NCBI GenBank assembly: GCA_964466465.1
Contig: CAYXNJ010000019.1
Location: forward strand, 1-40,667
DNA: 40,667 bases
DNA from: Sulfurospirillum sp964466465
Lineage (GTDB): Bacteria > Campylobacterota > Campylobacteria > Campylobacterales > Sulfurospirillaceae
Direction of reading: 5' to 3'
Below the pieces are notes generated by a model. The model made no database searches. It saw nothing but the letters and a program-made list of their open reading frames with translations, and had not been told where the DNA came from. Position numbers and translations under genes: made by a program. Shown in pieces: positions 16,863 to 26,296 of this stretch (positions within the stretch are counted from its first letter, which is position 1; each line of letters starts with the position of its first letter).

Positions 16863-17333
16863 TTAATTTAAGAGAGTATTTTGTACATATCCGAACAGTT
16901 GAAATGTCGCTGCACTACAGATACCAGCAAGCACACCTGCTAGCATATCATCTCCCATGACACCCCAGCCACCTTTGACATTTTGATCGATTTTGCCAAT
17001 CAAAGAAGGCTTCCAAATATCAAAAAGACGAAAAAATACAAAACTAAGAATGATTTGAACAAAAGTTCCAGAACTCAAAATAAGAGCAATCCAGACACCA
17101 ATCACTTCATCAATGACAATACGGCTATCGTCATGATTACCACTGGTTGCTTCATACGCATTGATATGTTTAACCCCCATAAGCGTAAAGAGAATGGTTA
17201 AAAGCACTAAGGTTTCCATCGAGATGTAGTGAATAATCCCAGCCCCTAGAATGACAGCAAGCAATGAACCTGCTGTTCCTGGAGCTTTCGGGCAAAGACC
17301 TGAGTATAAAAACGTCAAAAAAGCATTTGGCAT
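16863..17333 (-). CDS. pgpA: Phosphatidylglycerophosphatase A
   Basis: About 156 residues, four membrane helices. It removes phosphate from phosphatidylglycerophosphate in phospholipid synthesis. Family motifs are GLCPKAPGTAGSLLAVILG near the start, IVIDEVIGVWIAL and FRLFDIWKPSLIGKIDQ followed by KGGWGVMGDDMLAGVLAG. Two close ATGs exist (17339, 17333); AGGA is correctly spaced for 17333. It follows the ATP-sulfurylase-like gene by only a few bases, the same order as in Campylobacter. Confidence 0.9.
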   Translation of the reverse strand: MPNAFLTFLYSGLCPKAPGTAGSLLAVILGAGIIHYISMETLVLLTILFTLMGVKHINAYEATSGNHDDSRIVIDEVIGVWIALILSSGTFVQIILSFVFFRLFDIWKPSLIGKIDQNVKGGWGVMGDDMLAGVLAGICSAATFQLFGYVQNTLLN

Positions 17334-17340
17334 AAGCATC

Positions 17341-19395
<2,055 letters not shown>

Positions 19396-19399
<4 letters not shown>

Positions 19400-20520
19400 A
19401 CATTCTTCCAATCATAATATTTTAATGTAGCCGTTGCACTGACTGCAACACCTTCGCTTCGCCCGATGAATCCTAGTTTTTCTGTTGTGGTTGCTTTTAC
19501 ATTCACATGGATGGGGGAAAGTGCCATAATATCGGCAAGGCAGAAACGTATTTTGTCCTTGAAGGCGCTTAAACGTGGAAATTCTGCCATAATCGTGAGA
19601 TCACAATGAACGATCTCAAACCCCACCTTTGCTAAAAAAGAACACACCTCCTTGAGTAGTAGTTTTGAATCAATATTTTTATAACGTTGGTCATTATCGG
19701 GGAATAGTTCACCGATATCTCCAGCTCCAGAAGCTCCTAAAAGAGCATCGATGAGAGCATGAATCGCCACATCGCCATCAGAATGTGCTTTAAAGCCAGT
19801 GGTTGGATGGACTTCAACGCCTCCTAACATCATGACTTTGCCTTCTTCAAAAGCATGTACATCAAATCCATAACCTATAAAAGGAACAATTGAAGATGCT
19901 TTAAGGCATGGAATGGAAGCAATATCTTCTTTGGATGTCAATTTTTTTGCTTCAGGATTTCCAAGTACATATGCAACTTTGCCACCCATCGCTTTAATAG
20001 CACTGCTATCATCGGTGTACTCAATAGCCGTATTGAGGGCTTTTTTTAAGGTTTCTGTGCGTGAGAGTTGTGGTGTTTGAATCAGTTTTACATGATCACG
20101 ATTGATAGTATTCTCTTCATACACAACCGTGTCAACGACAGGAAGGTAAGGTACAACAATATCTGCATTTTCCATTTCCGATAAGATGCGTACTAACATC
20201 GCTTGATCGATACACGGGCGTGCGATGTCACTGACTAAAACGTAAGGTGTATTTACATGTGCAAGCGCGTTTTGCAAAGACGCTTGTCTGGTTGCTCCAC
20301 CTTCCACAAACGTGATAGTACCGCTAAATTTTTGTGCATAAAATTGCTCATCAGGTGTTGTGGTGACAATGATTTGCTTAAAAGGAAAAAGCTGTTGAAG
20401 GTTTTGGGTTGCAAAAAGCCATAAAGGGGTCTGATCGATCCGTAACCACTGCTTTTTAACACGTTGATTAAAACGCGTTGAACTACCTGCGCCTAACATC
20501 ACAAGGGCTAAATCGGGCAA
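19396..20520 (-). CDS. ispDF: Bifunctional IspD/IspF isoprenoid synthesis enzyme
   Basis: A 374-residue fusion for two MEP-pathway steps. IspD (residues 1 to about 205) forms CDP-methylerythritol: VMLGAGSSTRF nucleotide loop, GGATRQASLQNAL, SDIARPCID and TPQLSR. IspF (about 212-374) makes the cyclodiphosphate: GYGFDVHAFEEGK with metal-binding DxH, AHSDGDVAIHALIDALLGA and KATTTEKLGFIGR. The fused form is typical of Campylobacterota. The best start is TTG at 20520, with AAAGGAC upstream; the next ATG (20499) would cut into the IspD core. A TATAAT on the minus strand (20557-20552) is its likely -10 box. Confidence 0.93.
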
Positions 20521-20551
20521 ACTTTGTCCTTTTTTTCTGAAGTGTTACGAT

Positions 20552-20557
20552 ATTATA
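20552..20557 (-). promoter_or_regulatory. Candidate -10 box for the ispDF operon
   Basis: TATAAT on the minus strand in the 107-bp region shared with the divergent mrp gene. It predicts a start about 25 bases before the TTG start codon of ispDF. Confidence 0.5.
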
Positions 20558-20627
20558 CATTTTGAAAGCTTTTTTTTATCTTTTTTGTGTTAAATTCCGC
20601 CATCACTTAAGCATAAAGGTCGAAAAA

Positions 20628-21758
20628 ATGTTAAATAAAGACGCAGTTTTAAGCGCATTAGGTGGCGTTAAATACCCAGGTTTTGAGAAAGATATTGTGA
20701 CATTTGGTTTTGTTAAGAATATCGATATTTCAGATAATAATGTTTATATAGAAACAGAAATCGTCTCTTCAAGTAAAGAGGTGGCTGACGAATTAAAAGC
20801 TTCTATTGATAAGGCAGTAAAAGCCATAGGTGCAGGTCGTGTGGACATCGTTGTAAAGCAACCAAAGGCTCCAGAGCAGAAAAGCAACTCTCAATCGGGC
20901 AAAAATATGGCACCTCACATTAAAAATTTTGTAATGGTCAGCTCAGGAAAAGGCGGTGTTGGTAAAACAACCACAACCGTAAACTTAGCCATTGCTCTTG
21001 CAAGCCAAGGTAAAAAAGTAGGGCTTTTAGATGCCGATATTTACGGCCCAAATGTGCCTCGTATGATGGGCGTGGTCGATACACATCCTGAAATTGTAGG
21101 ACAAAAAGTAAAACCAATCGTAGCGTATGGTGTTGAAATGATGAGTATGGGCTCATTGATGGAGAACGGTCAGTCACTCATCTGGAGAGGTGCGATGGTT
21201 ATGAAAGCAATCGAGCAACTCTTACGTGATATCTTATGGAGTGACTTAGATGTTCTTTTTATCGACATGCCTCCAGGAACAGGTGATGCACAACTTACCC
21301 TTGCGCAAAGTGTTCCCGTAACTGCAGGTATCTGTGTGACAACGCCTCAACAAGTAGCACTTGATGATACCGAGAGAAGCCTTGACATGTTCCAAAAACT
21401 TCACATACCAATTGCTGGAATTATGGAGAACATGAGCGGATTTATCTGCCCTGAGACAAATAAAGAGTATGATATCTTTGGAAAAGGAACAACCAAACCG
21501 TTGGCTGAAAAATTTGAAACCATCGTCATTGGTGAGATTCCAATTGAGCCTGCTGTAAGAGAAGGTGGAGATGCTGGAAAGCCTGTGAGTTTCTTCCATC
21601 CAACAAGTGAGACTGCTAAACGTTATCAAGCTTCTGCACGTAAACTTTGGGAGTGTATTGAAAAAGTGAATGCAGAGGGTGGTGCGAGTAATGAAGCTAT
21701 CCAGCCAACTATGGGCATTAATGGTGCACCAAGTGCGTGTTCAAGTGCGAAAAAGTAA
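20628..21758 (+). CDS. mrp: Mrp/NBP35 family iron-sulfur carrier ATPase
   Basis: About 376 residues. An N-terminal MIP18/DUF59 domain (MLNKDAVLSALGGVKYPGFEKDIVTF, to about 85) precedes a P-loop domain with the deviant Walker A GKGGVGKTTTTVNLA, DADIYGPNVPRMMG, DMPPGTGDAQLTLAQ and CVTTPQQVALDD. Proteins of this type load Fe-S clusters onto target enzymes, relevant here to many cluster-rich enzymes. Only one cysteine of the C-terminal carrier motif is obvious (ICPETNKEYDIFG). ATG at 20628 is preferred over an upstream TTG because AAAGG is eight bases away and the DUF59 domain starts there. dapD follows after 17 bases. Confidence 0.92.
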   Translation: MLNKDAVLSALGGVKYPGFEKDIVTFGFVKNIDISDNNVYIETEIVSSSKEVADELKASIDKAVKAIGAGRVDIVVKQPKAPEQKSNSQSGKNMAPHIKNFVMVSSGKGGVGKTTTTVNLAIALASQGKKVGLLDADIYGPNVPRMMGVVDTHPEIVGQKVKPIVAYGVEMMSMGSLMENGQSLIWRGAMVMKAIEQLLRDILWSDLDVLFIDMPPGTGDAQLTLAQSVPVTAGICVTTPQQVALDDTERSLDMFQKLHIPIAGIMENMSGFICPETNKEYDIFGKGTTKPLAEKFETIVIGEIPIEPAVREGGDAGKPVSFFHPTSETAKRYQASARKLWECIEKVNAEGGASNEAIQPTMGINGAPSACSSAKK

Positions 21759-21775
21759 GGACTAAAGGAGTAAAT

Positions 21776-22993
21776 ATGGCGTTACGTGTAACGATAGATG
21801 AAGCAGATTTTAAAGCATTAGTCAAAGAAATTGAAGCGCAAGATGGGTATCGCAAACCTATTGGTTTTGGTATCGCAAGAGTTGATCGTGGACAGTTAAA
21901 CCCTGAGAAAATTTTGCAAGCAACGTTTCCTGTCATTAACTGGAATGAAAACTTCGGAAGTGCAGCTATTATGATTGCAGCGCTTCAAGAAAGTGGTGTT
22001 GATGTAGATTTTAGCAGCAGTGAATTTGTGTATGATGTGAAAAAGAAATTTGTCAAAAATGCGATGAATGCTTTTACGCCATACCTTAACCAAGCAATCG
22101 GTGAAGCTCATAAAAACGTTCAAGTGATTAAAACACTTGATTGGATTGCTCAAACGGAGAAGCTCAAAAAAGATTATCGCATTGTCTTTTTATTTGAAGA
22201 TGATGCACCTTTGAGTCCTGAAGCAGTCTATTTGAAACTTTATGCACTCTCATCTGGTAAAGCACCTCTTCGTTCCCTTAACCTTTCAGGTGCATTTGGG
22301 GTGTTAGAAAATGTGGCATGGTCATTTGGACAGCCGCTGGAGCTTGCATGGCTTAGAATGCACGAAGTTGAGATGAAATTAATGGGTGAATATCCATTGA
22401 TTGAATCTGTCGATAAATTCCCACGCTTCTTGTCGCATATCATTCCTGCGGACAATACACGTATCCTTGATTCAAGTAAGGTTAGAATGGGTGCTCAGCT
22501 CCATGCAGGTACGACCATTATGCCTGGTGCTAGCTATGTTAACTTTAACGCGGGTACAACAGGCGCTGTTATGGTTGAAGGACGCATTAGCTCATCAGTC
22601 GTTGTTGGCAAAGGAAGTGACGTTGGTGGAGGTGCTAGCATCTTAGGCGTTTTAAGTGGAACCAACGGCAATCCTGTAAGCATCGGTGAGAACACGCTCC
22701 TTGGCGCAAACTCAGTCACAGGTATCCCATTAGGAGATGGTTGTATTGTTGATGCAGGCATCGCTATTTTGGAAGGAACTAAAATTGGTGTCGGTGGTGC
22801 AGAGCTTGCAAAGATTATTGAAGCTAACCCAAAAGCAAAACTCAAAAAAGCAGGTAAAGACGAGCTCGTGTTCTTTAAAGGCTTAGAATTAGCAGGGCTT
22901 CATGGTATTCATTTCCGCCAAAATAGTGTCAACGGTATGATTGTAGCCACACGTAGTAAACGAGAGATAAAGCTTAACAGCGAGTTACATTAA
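21776..22993 (+). CDS. dapD: Tetrahydrodipicolinate N-succinyltransferase, Campylobacterota type
   Basis: About 405 residues. It succinylates tetrahydrodipicolinate in the lysine/diaminopimelate pathway. The C-terminal half has the left-handed parallel beta-helix of hexapeptide repeats (RMGAQLHAGTTIMPGASYVN, VVGKGSDVGGGASILGVLSG, IGENTLLGANSVTGIPLGDG). The protein is longer than the roughly 275-residue enterobacterial DapD because of an extended N-terminal domain, as in the other long form of DapD. AAAGGAGTAAAT fixes the ATG at 21776. It follows mrp, the Campylobacter gene order. Confidence 0.92.
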   Translation: MALRVTIDEADFKALVKEIEAQDGYRKPIGFGIARVDRGQLNPEKILQATFPVINWNENFGSAAIMIAALQESGVDVDFSSSEFVYDVKKKFVKNAMNAFTPYLNQAIGEAHKNVQVIKTLDWIAQTEKLKKDYRIVFLFEDDAPLSPEAVYLKLYALSSGKAPLRSLNLSGAFGVLENVAWSFGQPLELAWLRMHEVEMKLMGEYPLIESVDKFPRFLSHIIPADNTRILDSSKVRMGAQLHAGTTIMPGASYVNFNAGTTGAVMVEGRISSSVVVGKGSDVGGGASILGVLSGTNGNPVSIGENTLLGANSVTGIPLGDGCIVDAGIAILEGTKIGVGGAELAKIIEANPKAKLKKAGKDELVFFKGLELAGLHGIHFRQNSVNGMIVATRSKREIKLNSELH

Positions 22994-23004
22994 TAGACAT
23001 TAAA

Positions 23005-23050
23005 GCACCAACGGTGCGTCGTGAATGCTCTACCAAAGAGAATTCAGCAC
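23005..23050 (+). other. Structured segment downstream of dapD
   Basis: Two mutually exclusive pairings can be drawn. GCACC (23005-23009) pairs with GGTGC (23013-23017). Alternatively GTGC (23014-23017) pairs with GCAC (23047-23050), enclosing TGAATGCTCT / AGAGAATTCA (23022-23031 and 23037-23046, one mismatch, 5-base loop). No coding frame covers it. It could be a dapD 3' untranslated structure or a small RNA. The evidence is only base pairing by eye. Confidence 0.35.
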
Positions 23051-23071
23051 TAGGGTAACTGTAGGCGTTAG

Positions 23072-23111
23072 ATAACAGGGAAATTTCTGTTTAGTGAAGT
23101 CTCCCTGTTAT
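23072..23111. terminator. Inverted repeat between dapD and the first small CxxC gene
   Basis: Perfect 10-bp arms ATAACAGGGA (23072-23081) and TCCCTGTTAT (23102-23111) with a 20-base loop. The second arm lies in the last codons of the minus-strand gene. On the plus strand it ends in TTATTTGATT, so it may terminate dapD transcription; the U-tract is weak. Confidence 0.4.
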
Positions 23112-23309
23112 TTGATTGTGTCTTTCTGCCCAGAGTAGGGAGATATTTTTATACGTTTGAGCCGCTACAGGATGAGTTTTAAACACACCACTATTGCATG
23201 TTTCACACTGTTGTATTTGTGTTGACAGACGCTCCATATCCATTACGATAAAGTTTCCACGTTTTTGTTTACACTCTACTTCTGTACATTTAAGGTTTCT
23301 TTGGCTCAT
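23091..23309 (-). CDS. Small four-cysteine protein, paralogue 1
   Basis: A 72-residue soluble protein with cysteines at 8, 13, 35 and 38 (C-x4-C and C-x2-C), likely a zinc or iron site. It aligns without gaps to the 72-residue product of 23427-23645: shared residues include LKC at 6-8, ECK at 12-14, TC at 37-38, P47, TY at 52-53, IS at 56-57, WAE at 60-62 and NQ at 65-66. AAGGAG precedes the ATG. Conservation between the copies argues that it is a real gene. I do not recognise the family. Confidence 0.75.
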   Translation of the reverse strand: MSQRNLKCTEVECKQKRGNFIVMDMERLSTQIQQCETCNSGVFKTHPVAAQTYKNISLLWAERHNQITGRLH

Positions 23310-23426
23310 ACTACTCCTTCTTCTTTGTATAAAATAGCAGATGTTATTAAGAGCTTATGAGGAATATAGTAGTGACAAATAACCCAATGAGAGATAAGAA
23401 AAAGGCTTTAATCTAAAAATGTTAAG

Positions 23427-23645
23427 TTAGGAATCCTTTAACAGAGATTGATTGAATGTTTCTGCCCATTTTGTTGAAATTTTCATATACGTTTCATTGG
23501 CGATAGGATCATCTTTAAGTATCCAATTACCACATGTTGAACAACGAGTAGCGTACTCTTCAAGTTCTGCTAAACTCATGTTTTCAACAGCTTTGAGACG
23601 TGCTTTGCATTCGGATAATGAGCATTTTAGGGGTGTGCTACTCAT
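23427..23645 (-). CDS. Small four-cysteine protein, paralogue 2
   Basis: A 72-residue protein, a gapless paralogue of the gene 117 bp downstream on the same strand. The four cysteines are at identical positions (8, 13, 35, 38). The C-terminal region TYMKISTKWAETFNQ matches TYKNISLLWAERHNQ of the other copy. It has a GGA ribosome site upstream of ATG 23645. The two are probably a tandem duplication whose sequences have diverged strongly apart from the metal-site frame and the aromatic C-terminal helix. Function unknown. Confidence 0.75.
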   Translation of the reverse strand: MSSTPLKCSLSECKARLKAVENMSLAELEEYATRCSTCGNWILKDDPIANETYMKISTKWAETFNQSLLKDS

Positions 23646-23708
23646 GAAAAAATCCTTTGGATATTTTACGTCAATTGTAGCACATTAAAAAAAGTGATTA
23701 TGTGTAAA

Positions 23709-24926
23709 TTATAAGCAAATAAGACAGTTTCGACCACTCTCTTTTGCTTTATATAAAGCATCATCCGCACGTTTGACAACCTCTTGTGGTGTTTTACCTT
23801 TTGTGGACATTGCAACACCAATGCTTACAGAGAGCCTCTCTTTTTTAACAGCAGTAGATGGTTGTTTTTCTTTAGGTGCTTTTTCAGGTCTATTTTTATC
23901 ACGAATGACAAAACCACGTCTAAAAATACGTTCTCTTATCTCTTCAAGAGCCATGATACACTCTTCTTTTTTCTTGCCACTAAAGAGAATGGTAAACTCT
24001 TCTCCTCCATAACGGTATGCTTTGCCGCCGTTTTTGACATGGCTAAGCTCTTTAGCAACCAGTTTTAAAACATCATCGCCTATATCGTGACCAAATGTAT
24101 CGTTGAATTTTTTAAAAAAATCAATGTCAACCATAGCAATCGTATAGTGTGATCCAAGGCGTAAAAAACGCTCTTCTAACGCTCTTCTGGAGGGTATTCC
24201 TGTAAGTGTATCAATGTATGCCATACGATACGCATCATGAACAAGAGCAGCAATGGCAATCCACGAAGCTATGAGACAAAAGAGAATAAAGTAGTTACTT
24301 TCGTACAAAAAAAGTAGAGGTATCATTTGAGCAAAAAGCATCCAAAACGGTGCTTTTTGACTTTGTATTTCAAAAAGCATAGAGATAAGAAAAATAAAAA
24401 GTAACGATACGAGTGCTACGATGACACTAAAATCGCTCGCTTTGGCAATACCATGAAGGCTTGCATGTAAAATAGGGGTATCAAGGGCTTGTTGAAGGGC
24501 AGGTGAAAAATATTTGAGTCCAATGTATCCCACCATAAGAATGATAAGCCCAATACTTGTGCGAAGTGCTCCAAAAGAGCTAAAAAGTCCACGTTCTTGA
24601 AGGGCATAAATGAGCAAATAGCCTAAGGCTGTAATAACAGGTGCGATATGCCAAAATGCCGAAACACTGAGCTTGGTAAAAAGAGTGCTTGGAAACGCTA
24701 AACAAAGCGCAAAAAAGAGTGGAAAGAGCAATAAAACAAAGAGTTTACTTTTATTGAAATAAATACTTAACACAATGGCAATCAACAAAAAAACAAAAGT
24801 ACTTTGCCAGATAAAATAATACGCATATGAAGGGATTAAATTGAGTCTTATCACAAACCAAGCAGAAAAAATCAGCCCTAAACAGAGTGCATGAAATGTT
24901 GAAAGCGCCTCTTGTAATCGTTGCAT
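23709..24926 (-). CDS. Membrane-bound diguanylate cyclase (GGDEF domain)
   Basis: A 405-residue protein. The N-terminal half (to about 235) holds seven or so membrane helices with no recognised sensor domain. The C-terminal GGDEF domain starts at DTLTGIPSRRALEERF and has the active-site signature RYGGEEF, with VDIDFFKKFNDTFGHDIGDDVL upstream; it should make cyclic di-GMP. The usual inhibitory RxxD before the signature is missing (HVKNGGKAYRYGGEEF). A Lys/Pro-rich insertion (about RDKNRPEKAPKEKQPSTA) splits the domain before VSIGVAM. GGAGAG precedes the ATG. It follows the ThiF-like gene by 22 bases and may be co-transcribed. Confidence 0.92.
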   Translation of the reverse strand: MQRLQEALSTFHALCLGLIFSAWFVIRLNLIPSYAYYFIWQSTFVFLLIAIVLSIYFNKSKLFVLLLFPLFFALCLAFPSTLFTKLSVSAFWHIAPVITALGYLLIYALQERGLFSSFGALRTSIGLIILMVGYIGLKYFSPALQQALDTPILHASLHGIAKASDFSVIVALVSLLFIFLISMLFEIQSQKAPFWMLFAQMIPLLFLYESNYFILFCLIASWIAIAALVHDAYRMAYIDTLTGIPSRRALEERFLRLGSHYTIAMVDIDFFKKFNDTFGHDIGDDVLKLVAKELSHVKNGGKAYRYGGEEFTILFSGKKKEECIMALEEIRERIFRRGFVIRDKNRPEKAPKEKQPSTAVKKERLSVSIGVAMSTKGKTPQEVVKRADDALYKAKESGRNCLICL

Positions 24927-24948
24927 TTCTCTCCCTGTTTTTTTGCGA

Positions 24949-25734
24949 TTATATCGAAATTAGCTCATACTCCCATAAATCACCCATAAGAGGTGCTTGA
25001 AGATGAGGTTTTCCTAAAAGCAATTTTACCACTTCTGCACTTTGAATTGAGGCAGCAAAGCAGACGGTGAAAGAGGGATTTCCTACTTTTTTTTCAACGC
25101 CATCACCTTTTTGAGCATAAAGAGGCTCAAGCAAAGCAGAGGTTGCAAACTGACTATAATAGCCAGCGATCGCTCCATGTACAAAGGCTTTTTGTTTCTC
25201 ATAACAGAGCTTTGCAAGAAGGCATTTAAGATCAGGATTATCCAGTGCATCGACAACGACATCGACTTCATGGATGAGATGTGCATCTGTTTCTGGGGCA
25301 AAAAACGTTGTTATGGTTCTTACCTGAACAGCAGGGTTAATCTCTTCAAGTTTTTCTTTGAGTACTTCTGCTTTAAAGCGCCCTAATGTTTTGAGTGATG
25401 AAAAATTTTGGCGATTCATGTTGTGCTCTTCAAAGACATCTCCATCGCATAAAATGAGATTTCCTACACCGATACGTGTTAAGATTTCGGATATAAAACC
25501 ACCAAGCCCTCCACAACCGATGATCAGTACGGTGGATTGAAACAATGTGTATTGTTCTTCTTGGGTGATTGTTTTTTGGTTGCGTTTGTAGCGAAGCGGT
25601 GTAATACCATTTTTAAGTGCTATCGCTTCAACCTCTCTAAAGGTACATGAAAAGTGTTCCATTGCCTCAAATGTGTTTTGAAGAGGTAAAAAGCCTTCTT
25701 TGAGGTGATGTTTTAAAAAATCTAAAAGTTCCAT
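24949..25734 (-). CDS. ThiF/MoeB-like adenylyltransferase of the AOR cluster
   Basis: A 261-residue E1-like enzyme. It has the nucleotide-binding loop IIGCGGLGGFISEILTRIGVGN, DGDVFEEHNMNRQNF (Arg of the active site), and DVVVDALDNPDLKCLL. Such proteins adenylate the C-terminal Gly-Gly of a MoaD or ThiS partner for sulfur transfer. The two CxxC zinc pairs of MoeB are absent. The N-terminal RYKRNQKTITQEEQ replaces the usual RYxRQ phrase. Neighbouring MoaD-like genes and AOR suggest a role in making the tungsto- or molybdopterin. It is divergent from the plus-strand MoaD-like gene across 58 bases. Confidence 0.85.
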   Translation of the reverse strand: MELLDFLKHHLKEGFLPLQNTFEAMEHFSCTFREVEAIALKNGITPLRYKRNQKTITQEEQYTLFQSTVLIIGCGGLGGFISEILTRIGVGNLILCDGDVFEEHNMNRQNFSSLKTLGRFKAEVLKEKLEEINPAVQVRTITTFFAPETDAHLIHEVDVVVDALDNPDLKCLLAKLCYEKQKAFVHGAIAGYYSQFATSALLEPLYAQKGDGVEKKVGNPSFTVCFAASIQSAEVVKLLLGKPHLQAPLMGDLWEYELISI

Positions 25735-25752
25735 ACGAACTCCTTTTCGGTG

Positions 25753-25758
25753 TATAAT
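25753..25758 (+). promoter_or_regulatory. Candidate -10 box for the plus-strand MoaD-like gene
   Basis: TATAAT in the 58-bp divergent spacer, about 35 bases before the ATG at 25793. AAGG at 25782-25785 serves as ribosome site. Confidence 0.45.
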
Positions 25759-25792
25759 ATTCTTAATTTTATTCTAGCGTTAAGGGCACACT

Positions 25793-26068
25793 ATGCACAT
25801 TATACTCAATGCTTTTTCATTTTTGCGTGAAAAACTCCAAAAAAAGGGTATTTCTTATATTGATACGCCATGGGTTATTAACGATAAAACGCGTATTGTT
25901 GATTTAATCGATGCTTTGGGACTTGCGCAAAGTGATGTTGAAGCCGTTTTTGTGAACCATACCGTAAGACCTAAAGAAACGCTCTTGCATGATGGAGACA
26001 GGGTTGCTCTTTTACCCCCTGGAACGCCTGGTTCTTACAGGCTCCTCTCAGGGCTCAAAGAGCATTAA
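25793..26068 (+). CDS. MoaD/ThiS-like ubiquitin-fold protein lacking the terminal Gly-Gly
   Basis: A 91-residue beta-grasp protein. The fold is suggested by DLIDALGLAQSDVEAVFVNHTVRPKETLLHDGDRVALLPPGTPG. MoaD and ThiS end in Gly-Gly, but this protein continues after PPGTPGSYRLL and ends LKEH, so it cannot carry a thiocarboxylate at a Gly-Gly tail without processing. I recall similar PPGTPGxYR proteins beside AOR genes. It is on the opposite strand from the rest of the cluster, and its stop directly abuts the stop of the other MoaD-like gene. Confidence 0.75.
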   Translation: MHIILNAFSFLREKLQKKGISYIDTPWVINDKTRIVDLIDALGLAQSDVEAVFVNHTVRPKETLLHDGDRVALLPPGTPGSYRLLSGLKEH

Positions 26069-26296
26069 TCAACCACCACCTACTTTAGGGAAGAGGGCGA
26101 TTTCATCGCCCTCTTGAAGTACATAAGAAACGGAAACATGCCGTCCGTTGACCATTAAAACCCCTAAAGGTGACACACTCTCAAGCTCTAAGGTATCTAT
26201 GAGCATTTGAGCGGTTGTGCCTTCTGGGCAATCTCTGTGTTCAGTTTTAAAACGACCTTCTCGGTACTGAGCAAAGAGTTTCACAAAAATGCGCAT
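26069..26296 (-). CDS. MoaD-like sulfur carrier with C-terminal Gly-Gly
   Basis: A 75-residue beta-grasp protein ending FPKVGGG, the classic MoaD/ThiS tail that is adenylated and thiocarboxylated. The body MRIFVKLFAQYREGR ... LGVLMVNGRHVSVSYVLQEGDEIALFP fits MoaD. Its ATG overlaps the AOR stop by one base (TGATG at 26298-26294), so it is translationally coupled to AOR. Inferred role: sulfur carrier in maturation of the pterin dithiolene for AOR, activated by the ThiF-like protein. Confidence 0.85.
   Translation of the reverse strand: MRIFVKLFAQYREGRFKTEHRDCPEGTTAQMLIDTLELESVSPLGVLMVNGRHVSVSYVLQEGDEIALFPKVGGG

Noticed and set aside
20562..20627. N-terminal extension of mrp from a TTG
   Set aside because: The extension is unconserved hydrophobic sequence and the ATG at 20628 has AAAGG upstream and begins the DUF59 domain.
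23320..23335. AAAATAGC upstream of the first small CxxC gene as a third copy of the shared element
   Set aside because: Only eight bases match the 15-mer and the rest of the architecture is absent.
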